A DNA stretch of 28,532 nucleotides from assembly GCA_002373375.1 (NCBI GenBank), contig DFLE01000003.1:39107-67638 (forward strand). The letters run 5' to 3'. This stretch comes from Prevotellaceae bacterium UBA3627 (GTDB lineage: Bacteria > Bacteroidota > Bacteroidia > Bacteroidales > Bacteroidaceae). Of this stretch, positions 22,793 to 28,532 are shown in pieces. Every line of letters starts with the position of its first letter. Position 1 is the stretch's first letter. The translations under genes were made by a program, and so were the position numbers. Below the pieces are notes generated by a model, which saw only the letters and a program-made list of their open reading frames with translations, was not told the DNA's origin and did not search any database.

Positions 22793-24058
22793 TTAGTTTA
22801 TCTCCATTACAAAGACCTTGTCGTTAGGCCTTACCTTATCGGGCACCTTGATGCTCACGCGCTGGCCCTTGGTGGCTTTCTCCACAGGCTTAAGGTCATA
22901 GCGTATTTCCTCTACATTGTCTATATACATAGCGCCGGTGGTGTTACCGGTGATAAGCAGTTTGGCACCCGTATGTATCTCTGCTGCCTCCACCTGTATC
23001 TCTGCCACGCTGAGCTTAGAGAAGTACTTTATCACCTTGGCGGAATATACCTTCTTCTCGGTTGCCTTCGAACCGTATGAGTCGTTCCACTCGCCCATGG
23101 TCTGTCCCTGATAGTATCCGTCCCAGAAGCCACGGTTGAACACTCGCGCCAGGCGCTCATCCCACTTGTCCTTAGCCTCATCGGTGAAGAGCGGTGCCTC
23201 ATCGGGGTTCTCCTCATCATGCAGCACGGCACTGATGGCTTCCTTGTAACAGCGCACCACGGTGTCCACATACTCTGCGCCGCGCGCCCTGCCCTCTATC
23301 TTGAACACACGCACGCCGGCATGCATCATGCGGTCAATGAAGCGTATGGTCTTGAGGTCCTTAGGCGACATGATGTATTTGTTGTCTATGAGCAGTTCGT
23401 TGCCTGTCTCAACATCCTCCACGCGATATTTGCGACGGCATATCTGCACACACTCGCCGCGGTTGGCAGAGCGCCCTATATTATGCAGCGAGAGGTAGCA
23501 CTTGCCTGATATTGCCATGCACAGTGCACCATGGCAGAACATCTCTATGCGGATAGGCTGTCCTGAAGGTCCGCAGATATTCTCCCTCACTGCCTGCTCA
23601 TGAATGGCCTGCACCTGTTCCATACGCAACTCACGCGCCAGCACTACCACGTCGGCAAACTGTGCATAGAACCTGAGCGCCTCTATATTGGAGATATTGA
23701 GCTGTGTGGAGAGATGCACCTCCTGTCCTACCTCACGGCAATACATCATAACAGCCACGTCACTGGCTATCACTGCCGTTATACGCGCCTCCTTAGCGGC
23801 ATCAATGATGCGACGCATCTCCTCCAGGTCCTCACCGTATATCACGGTGTTAACCGTAAGGTAACTCTTTATGCCGCGCTCCTCACATGTGGCGGCTATC
23901 TCCCTGAGGTCGTCGATGGTAAAGGCGGCCGCCGAGTGTGCTCGCATATTAAGGCTGCCGATGCCGAAATACACCGAACCGGCTCCTGCGTTAAGTGCGG
24001 CAGCCAGTGACTCGCGAGACCCTACGGGGGCCATTATCTCATATAATTCACTATTCAT
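22793..24058 (-). CDS. Peptidase U32 family protein
   Basis: A 421-aa protein from the ATG at 24058 (MNSELYEIMAPVGS). Upstream in-frame starts as far as 24118 would add a poorly fitting basic segment; the ATG at 24064 is a near equivalent. The U32 signature is clear: ELMAPVGS-like start, VYFGIGSLNMRA, VHLSTQLNISN and the Cys-rich block MFCHGALCMAISGKCYLS...GECVQICRRKY, followed by YIMSPKDL and FKIEGRARGAEYV. In characterised relatives (TrhP, RlhA) these proteins support prephenate-dependent hydroxylation of tRNA or rRNA bases and carry an Fe-S cluster, so RNA modification is more likely than proteolysis. Which relative this is cannot be decided here. Confidence 0.92.
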   Translation of the reverse strand: MNSELYEIMAPVGSRESLAAALNAGAGSVYFGIGSLNMRAHSAAAFTIDDLREIAATCEERGIKSYLTVNTVIYGEDLEEMRRIIDAAKEARITAVIASDVAVMMYCREVGQEVHLSTQLNISNIEALRFYAQFADVVVLARELRMEQVQAIHEQAVRENICGPSGQPIRIEMFCHGALCMAISGKCYLSLHNIGRSANRGECVQICRRKYRVEDVETGNELLIDNKYIMSPKDLKTIRFIDRMMHAGVRVFKIEGRARGAEYVDTVVRCYKEAISAVLHDEENPDEAPLFTDEAKDKWDERLARVFNRGFWDGYYQGQTMGEWNDSYGSKATEKKVYSAKVIKYFSKLSVAEIQVEAAEIHTGAKLLITGNTTGAMYIDNVEEIRYDLKPVEKATKGQRVSIKVPDKVRPNDKVFVMEIN

Positions 24059-24123
24059 AATCATTCTTTTGTCTTTGTCCATCAGCCAATAGAACTTATT
24101 TCTTTTTCTATCAACCAATAAAC

Positions 24124-24229
24124 CTTATTCCTTCCTCTCTCCACCCTTATTCCTTATTCCTTATTCTCTCCACCCTTATTCCTTATTCCCTCCACCCTTA
24201 TTCCTTATTCCTTCATCTCTCCACCCTTA
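24124..24229. repeat. Tandem repeat array between NigD-like and U32 genes
   Basis: CCACCCTTATTCC recurs at 24141, 24170, 24192 and 24221 (spacings 29, 22 and 29), with a variable number of 7-bp TTATTCC-type units in between. The 7-bp difference between spacings matches one such unit. It starts at the stop codon of the lipoprotein gene and ends just upstream of the U32 gene. Confidence 0.85.
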
Positions 24230-24922
24230 TTCCCCTCTCACAAACTCCCTCATAACCGTTCCTGAGTATGTGTTGACCTTCAGGCGTATGGTGTCAGGGA
24301 AAGAGGAGAGCGGTATGCTCAACCTTACATCCTCGGTGTAATACTGTGGCATATTGTTCTGGCTGTGGCATAGCGAAAGCCACACTGCGCCCCTCCGCTC
24401 CGTACTTATGGAGTCACACCGCAGGGCTAACGTCTGCACCGCCTGTTCCTCACTGGCTCCCACCTTCAGGCCTATCTGCATATTGAGCCACTGCTCGTTT
24501 TGCGACATCCATGCGGCGGTAAGCGTCAGCGGGTCTGTGTATGTGGCAGGCACCTCAGCCTTGTCCCTTACCTGAAGGACACTGACGGCACGCATTGACA
24601 ATATCTGCACGGGGGTGCCGTCGCCGCGGTCATTGTAATATATCAGCCGGCGTATCACTGTGTCAACCTGCTCAGAGTATGTCAGTCCCTGCGGCACTGT
24701 GAGTTTGGCATCATCATCGGTGACGATGTCTGTCACCACACCCTGCCTCACGGCCATACACACATAGTCGGCATGCACATACGAGTAGTCGCCGTCACCT
24801 GTGTCATAGCCTGTATAGTTACATGACACAAGTAACAAGAGAAGCAAAAGGAAACCTACCCAAGAGCCCGTACCCCTGTTCCCTCCCGAGAGAGTGTGAA
24901 GATATGTGTTGACACTTTTCAA
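24227..24922 (-). CDS. NigD-like lipoprotein
   Basis: A 231-aa protein. The frame has no ATG: the first usable codon is TTG (24922-24920), 5 bp after the acyltransferase stop codon. The N-terminus reads HTLSGGNRGTGSW, translated GC-rich repeat, then the hydrophobic FLLLLLLLVSC with the lipid-bearing Cys at about 34. The mature part has an OB-like beta region (VVTDIVTDDDAKLTVPQG) and a C-terminal beta sandwich ending in FPDTIRLKVNTYSG, which resembles NigD-like lipoproteins of Bacteroidales. Function in that family is unclear (bacteriocin-related naming only). A real start further inside (TTG codons within the hydrophobic stretch) cannot be excluded. Confidence 0.72.
   Translation of the reverse strand: MKSVNTYLHTLSGGNRGTGSWVGFLLLLLLLVSCNYTGYDTGDGDYSYVHADYVCMAVRQGVVTDIVTDDDAKLTVPQGLTYSEQVDTVIRRLIYYNDRGDGTPVQILSMRAVSVLQVRDKAEVPATYTDPLTLTAAWMSQNEQWLNMQIGLKVGASEEQAVQTLALRCDSISTERRGAVWLSLCHSQNNMPQYYTEDVRLSIPLSSFPDTIRLKVNTYSGTVMREFVRGE
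24863..24898 (-). repeat. GC-rich repeat copy inside the 5' end of the NigD-like gene
   Basis: On the - strand CTCTCTCGGGAGGGAACAGGGG with a following GGGCTCTTGGG is an imperfect version of the CCTCGGGAGGGG unit at 26115-26152. It encodes the SGGNRGTGSWVG part of the lipoprotein signal region. Confidence 0.65.
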
Positions 24923-24927
24923 ATATT

Positions 24928-26184
24928 CTACTCCTCAGTATTTCTTTCCTTTACCGCCGCCAGGTAATTCCTTACGGGGTTGGCATACATCGTCAGCATA
25001 CGTTCGCGCAGGAAAGCCGTGTCAGGGTTAGGCACCCTTACCTTTGCTATCTGCTTGGCAAGGTATTTCTCAAACTCCTGCCTGTCCTTCGCAGTATATT
25101 TGTCGCTGTTGTCTGTACCGTCAAGCTCATCCATGGCTATCCAGTTACATGGATATAGGCGGTAGCGTGAGTGTATCTCGCGGTCTATATGCTCTGCCAC
25201 GAGTCGGAATATCTCTTTCTTGGGCAATGAGCGGTCAAGGGTGCCGAGCCATGCATCAATACACGGCGACAGCTCATAGTGCACACGACCTTTCTTACCC
25301 AGTATGCCTGTCTTCATGTTAAGCAGGTCGTCCTCCTTAGACTTCTTCCATCCTGGCACATCGCGCTTGAACTGGAACTCCTCCGCCTTCAGGTAGTCAC
25401 ACGGGTCGTGCTCATAGCTTATGGTAAGCGGAGCAATATGCAGGTGCCTCAGGGCGTCTATTATATTGTCGTTACAGAAATCAGGCGCTCCCATGGCAAA
25501 CATCTTCAGCACGGAGTCCTGCGTACGGTCATCAGAGTCTTTCGCCCTTCCCTCACGCTGCGCTATCCAGATGTTCTCGCCCTTCTCGTTCACGGCGAAG
25601 TGTATGTACTGGCTCATCAGCATAGAGGAACGCATCATCTCGTGTGCCGTCAGTCCGCGGCGTACGGTGAACGCCTTGTTCATCCTCACCAGTTTCTTTA
25701 TCCACGGATAGATAAGCAGGTTGTCGCCTATGCCTATCTCACAAGTGCGGTCGAATCCGCGGTCGTGGAGCATGAGGTCAAGGTATGCCGAGTCAAGCAC
25801 TATGTCACGGTGGTTGGAGAGGAAGATATATCTGCCGTGCTTGTTAAAGTCCTCGGGACAACCGAATGTGGTGCCGTTGGTGCAGCGCCATATAGAGAGG
25901 CGCACCACTGGTTTCATAAAGCGCACCTGGAAGTCCTGCGTGGTCTTCACGCCCTTGAACAGCAGCCTCAGCAGTCCGTTGCGCACGCTCTTCGGCAGCC
26001 ACGGAGTGAAACCTTTCATCACAAGGTTAAACTGCCTGTCGTTGAGCAGTTCCTCGAACACTACGGGCATCTCTTCTGGCTCATACGGACGTATCTCGTC
26101 GAAAGAGTGGATATCCAACCCTTCCCCTTTATCCCCTCCCGAGGGAGGGGCAGTATATGTATTTGACTTATTCTCTTCCATCAT
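24928..26184 (-). CDS. PlsC/LPLAT-type acyltransferase-domain protein
   Basis: A 418-aa protein related to lysophospholipid/glycerol-phosphate acyltransferases. The active-site region reads FLSNHRDIVLDSAY. Counted strictly, the His-to-Asp spacing is five residues rather than the canonical four of NHx4D. The second block is IWIAQREGRAKDSDD (EGR in place of EGTRS), with TISYEHDPCDYLKA further on. No signal peptide is present; it probably acts at the inner face of the membrane in phospholipid or other acyl transfer. Residues 10-24 (TAPPSGGDKGEGLDI) are translated palindromic repeat. It begins 16 bp after the TonB_C gene and ends 5 bp before the NigD-like gene, so it lies within a tight operon. 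Confidence 0.85.
   Translation of the reverse strand: MMEENKSNTYTAPPSGGDKGEGLDIHSFDEIRPYEPEEMPVVFEELLNDRQFNLVMKGFTPWLPKSVRNGLLRLLFKGVKTTQDFQVRFMKPVVRLSIWRCTNGTTFGCPEDFNKHGRYIFLSNHRDIVLDSAYLDLMLHDRGFDRTCEIGIGDNLLIYPWIKKLVRMNKAFTVRRGLTAHEMMRSSMLMSQYIHFAVNEKGENIWIAQREGRAKDSDDRTQDSVLKMFAMGAPDFCNDNIIDALRHLHIAPLTISYEHDPCDYLKAEEFQFKRDVPGWKKSKEDDLLNMKTGILGKKGRVHYELSPCIDAWLGTLDRSLPKKEIFRLVAEHIDREIHSRYRLYPCNWIAMDELDGTDNSDKYTAKDRQEFEKYLAKQIAKVRVPNPDTAFLRERMLTMYANPVRNYLAAVKERNTEE
26115..26152 (-). repeat. Palindromic repeat inside the acyltransferase coding region
   Basis: Perfect 8-bp arms CCCCTCCC (26133-26140) / GGGAGGGG (26143-26150) with a 2-bp centre, plus the adjoining CCCTTCCCC tail. It is in frame and adds about 12-15 residues near the N-terminus. 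Confidence 0.75.
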
Positions 26185-26200
26185 ACTATGGTTAGTCTTT

Positions 26201-27259
26201 CTATCTCAGGCGAAATGTGATTGGCAATTTATAATTTACGGTAATAGGTTCATCACCCACTTTTCCTGGAGTCCAGCGTGGCATTTTTTTCACAACCCTA
26301 CATGCCTCCTCATTAAATGCAGGATCAGATGACTTATATGGTTTCACTTTTGTTACTTTTCCATCCTTCTCAACAACGAACTCTACTACGACTTTTCCCA
26401 TTATGCCACTTTCTTCACATTCTACAGGATAATGAATGTTATCTGCGAGAAATTCCTTCAGTTTGTTTCCACCACCAGGAAACTGTGGCATAGTAACCAA
26501 TTGGCCTTTTTCGTCATATACCTCTTCGCCATCAACCACTCCTTTATGCTGGAAATAATGTAATGGCATAGTAAACCTCATCTGTCTTGGCTTACCATCA
26601 CGCATAGCCGGCTGCCACTTCGGCATATTCATGAACACTTGTGTCAACGCCTTGTCCAGTTTGGGATGTAATGACTTCGTTACCTCTACCATTGACACCT
26701 TACCTTCCTCATCGACAATAAACGCTACCTCCATGTTACCCTCTATATTACTACACTCCAGAGGTCGCACGAAATTCTTGTCTAAATATTTTTTTATCGC
26801 TTCCAGACCTCCGGGATACGTAGCGTCTCTGTCTCTGCTTGCTTGGCCTACACCCTTACTGCCTTTCTCTGTAGCTGGGGTGTTCAGTGAGAATGTTATT
26901 GGCAGGGTGTAACGTATTCTTACGGGCTGGCCGTCCTTGGTTGCAGGCTGCCAGCGCGGCATGGATGACGCCACACGCACCGCCTCGGCATCAAGCAAGG
27001 GATGCACGGACTTCGCCACCTCTACATCTGTCACGCTGCCGTCTTTGTCTATCACTATGCGCAGTATTACACGACCTTGAACGCCCTGTTTCTCACACTC
27101 TATAGGATACTTGATGTTTTCCGAAAGGAATTTTATCAACTGCTCCGTTCCGCCGGGGAACTGCGCACCTACTATATTGTCAGGAAGAGGGTCTGACATT
27201 GCCGTCTGCGGGAACAACAATGACATCACCGCAGCCAATATAACAAACAGATGTTTCAT
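26201..27259 (-). CDS. Secreted protein with three TonB C-terminal domains
   Basis: A 352-aa protein with a cleavable signal peptide (LFVILAAVMSLLFPQTAMS). Three consecutive TonB_C domains follow (about residues 32-117, 145-235 and 258-352), each starting with a PGG...L..(F/Y)L..N...P.EC block and carrying V.(F/I)(V/I)(V/D)..G.V..V and MP.W.P. There is no N-terminal membrane anchor or Pro-rich spacer, so it cannot be a classical energy transducer that works with ExbBD; a periplasmic binding or adaptor role is more likely. It begins 11 bp after ddl. Confidence 0.9.
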   Translation of the reverse strand: MKHLFVILAAVMSLLFPQTAMSDPLPDNIVGAQFPGGTEQLIKFLSENIKYPIECEKQGVQGRVILRIVIDKDGSVTDVEVAKSVHPLLDAEAVRVASSMPRWQPATKDGQPVRIRYTLPITFSLNTPATEKGSKGVGQASRDRDATYPGGLEAIKKYLDKNFVRPLECSNIEGNMEVAFIVDEEGKVSMVEVTKSLHPKLDKALTQVFMNMPKWQPAMRDGKPRQMRFTMPLHYFQHKGVVDGEEVYDEKGQLVTMPQFPGGGNKLKEFLADNIHYPVECEESGIMGKVVVEFVVEKDGKVTKVKPYKSSDPAFNEEACRVVKKMPRWTPGKVGDEPITVNYKLPITFRLR

Positions 27260-27270
27260 ACTTACAAGGC

Positions 27271-28260
27271 TTACTGGTTCTCTACTATCTCGCTGAGCAC
27301 CTCACCCATGTCGAGACCTGCAGCGCGTACCTGCTGTGGTATGAACGACGTAGGTGTCATGCCAGGTGTGGTGTTTATCTCAAGCATATTTATTTTTGCA
27401 TCCGCAGATTGTGGGTTCTTGATGATATAGTCCACGCGGATGATGCCGTTGGCATGGAGTATGTCGTAGATGGCTGATGTTATCTTAGCCACGCGGTCGC
27501 TCACCTCCTGAGGCAGGCGCGCAGGGGTTATCTCCTCCACCTGACCGTTGTACTTAGCGTCGAAGTCGAAGAACTCGTTCTCACTGACCACCTCGGTGGC
27601 TGGGAACACCACCGACTTCTCCTTTGTCTTATACACACCCTGCGAAATCTCCATGCCCTCAAGGAATGCCTCTATCATGACGGTGTCACTCTCGCCGAAG
27701 GCAAGGTCAAGCGCCTTCTGCATCTCAGAGAACTCCTTCACCTTGCTCACGCCGAATGAAGAGCCGTCGGCAGCAGGCTTCACAAAGCATGGATAGCCTA
27801 CGGTGGCCTTTATCTTCTCGTCGGTGATGCTTGCCTCCTCACCCTTGCGCACCAGCACGCTCTCTGCCACGCTGACGCCGAAGGAGCGCAGGTAGTTGTT
27901 GAGTGCGAACTTGTCAAAGGTCAGTGCCTCTACCAGCACACCGCTGGTTGAGTAAGGCATGCCTATGAGGTCGAAATATCCCTGCAGCACACCGTTCTCT
28001 CCCGGTGCACCGTGTATGGTTATATAAGCATAGTCAAACGTTTTTTTCTCGCCGTTCTCCACAAACGAGAAGTCGTTCTTGTCTATCTCTGCCGTCTTTC
28101 CGTCAGACAGGTTAACGTGCCAGTCGCCTGACTTCAGGTCAACGATATAGCAGTTATACTTTTCCTTGTTGAAGAAGGAGTAGATGCCTGCTCCTGAGCG
28201 CAATGACACGTCATGCTCTGACGAGTCACCGCCGCAAATAATAGCAATAGTCTTTTTCAT
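27271..28260 (-). CDS. ddl: D-alanine--D-alanine ligase
   Basis: A 329-aa ATP-grasp ligase that joins two D-Ala for peptidoglycan precursor synthesis in the cytoplasm. Hallmarks: IAIICGGDSSEHDVSLRSG at the N-terminus, ITIHGAPGENGVLQGYFDLIGMPYSTSGV, YPCFVKPAADGSSFGVSKV (ATP binding), VMIEAFLEGMEISQGV, a late acidic metal-binding stretch (IIRVDYII), and MLEINTTPGMTPTSFIPQQ. Length is normal. It is the first gene of the ddl-TonB_C-acyltransferase-NigD-like run, with its own promoter. Confidence 0.97.
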   Translation of the reverse strand: MKKTIAIICGGDSSEHDVSLRSGAGIYSFFNKEKYNCYIVDLKSGDWHVNLSDGKTAEIDKNDFSFVENGEKKTFDYAYITIHGAPGENGVLQGYFDLIGMPYSTSGVLVEALTFDKFALNNYLRSFGVSVAESVLVRKGEEASITDEKIKATVGYPCFVKPAADGSSFGVSKVKEFSEMQKALDLAFGESDTVMIEAFLEGMEISQGVYKTKEKSVVFPATEVVSENEFFDFDAKYNGQVEEITPARLPQEVSDRVAKITSAIYDILHANGIIRVDYIIKNPQSADAKINMLEINTTPGMTPTSFIPQQVRAAGLDMGEVLSEIVENQ

Positions 28261-28288
28261 TACGATGTTAATATGTAATATTACTATG

Positions 28289-28320
28289 CAAAATTACGCA
28301 TTTTCTCGCAAACAGCCAAA
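28289..28320 (-). promoter_or_regulatory. Bacteroidota-type promoter of ddl
   Basis: On the - strand TTTG (28320-28317), a 20-nt spacer and TAATTTTG (28296-28289), an exact TTTG-N20-TAnnTTTG match, 28 bp ahead of the ddl ATG. Confidence 0.82.
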
Positions 28321-28356
28321 AGTTTACGTGAAAAAGCATTGCCGCCCCACATAAGA

Positions 28357-28392
28357 GCACCCCGAAAGTTTTTTATCTAACTTTCGGGGTGC
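28357..28392 (-). terminator. Probable terminator of cysS
   Basis: Perfect 14-bp inverted repeat GCACCCCGAAAGTT (28357-28370) / AACTTTCGGGGTGC (28379-28392) with an 8-nt loop, 51 bp downstream of the cysS stop codon. The T run after the stem on the - strand is short, so termination strength is uncertain. Confidence 0.65.
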
Positions 28393-28443
28393 ACTTCAAA
28401 CAGGTTTCAACCCTTATTCTATGTCAGTATGTCTTTTCATTCC

Positions 28444-28532
28444 TTACACCTCCCAGACGGCTCCGTCAGGGGTGTCCTTGACGATGATACCGGCAGCAGA
28501 GAGTTCATCGCGTATCTTGTCGCTGGTGGCCC
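28444..28532 (-). CDS. cysS: Cysteine--tRNA ligase, C-terminal end (partial)
   Basis: The last 28 or so codons only; the gene continues beyond the window. The translated end ATSDKIRDELSAAGIIVKDTPDGAVWEV matches the characteristic C-terminus of bacterial CysRS (KIRDEL...GI...DTPxG). Stop codon TAA at 28446-28444. It is the gene upstream of ddl, with about 180 bp between them holding a terminator and the ddl promoter. Confidence 0.85.
   Translation of the reverse strand, partial: ATSDKIRDELSAAGIIVKDTPDGAVWEV

Noticed and set aside
24124..24229. Spaced CCACCCTTATTCC repeats as a CRISPR array
   Set aside because: The intervals consist of further TTATTCC units rather than unique spacers, and the repeat is too short.
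25279..26166. + strand open frame (295 codons) opposite the acyltransferase
   Set aside because: Antisense shadow of a well-supported gene; the encoded sequence has no domain features.

Overview
The window looks like chromosome of a Prevotella-like member of the Bacteroidota (Prevotellaceae). Several start regions carry the Bacteroidota-type promoter (TTTG, about 19-20 nt, then TAnnTTTG), and clear Shine-Dalgarno sequences are generally absent. The gene content fits too: a modular GH10 xylanase, secreted GH2, mannonate dehydratase, DUF2490 and Cthe_2159-type surface proteins, a probable NigD-like lipoprotein, TonB_C-only proteins and DUF559. All of this was read by eye; no database search was possible.

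Layout. (1) 1-1980, + strand: a small DUF559 (Vsr-like) nuclease gene bracketed by GC-rich palindromic repeats, then uxuA. (2) 1988-2570 and 15386-16218: two homologous non-coding arms in inverted orientation. Each contains a 363-bp element with 18-bp direct terminal repeats and four 22-bp iterons. (3) Between the arms, about 12.8 kb: a + strand surface-polymer-like cluster (VTC-type polyphosphate polymerase, DUF4956 membrane protein, DUF2490 barrel, Cthe_2159 carbohydrate-binding lipoprotein), then a beta-propeller/DUF362 fusion, a GH2 beta-galactosidase and luxS. Convergent to these is a 998-aa GH10 xylanase. (4) 16219-17100: an AT-rich scrap with a truncated coding remnant and a small lipoprotein gene. 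(5) 17138-28260, all on the - strand: ddl, a triple TonB_C protein, an acyltransferase and a NigD-like lipoprotein packed with 5-16 bp gaps; then a U32 peptidase-family gene, sufE, a SNF2 helicase and a papain-like lipoprotein. The end of cysS enters at the right edge.

How the genes fit together. The xylanase, GH2 and UxuA all suit plant cell-wall (glucurono)xylan or other hemicellulose use, but no SusC/SusD pair is visible, so this is not a classical polysaccharide utilisation locus. The VTC-DUF4956-DUF2490-Cthe_2159 set reads as one transcription unit running from cytoplasm through the inner membrane to the outer membrane and cell surface. The - strand block mixes envelope and housekeeping functions.

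Most unusual items: the inverted, iteron-bearing 363-bp element pair flanking the 13-kb block; the GC-rich palindromic repeat family, which sits at or inside the 5' ends of many genes here and brackets the DUF559 nuclease gene; and the VTC/DUF4956/surface-protein cluster.
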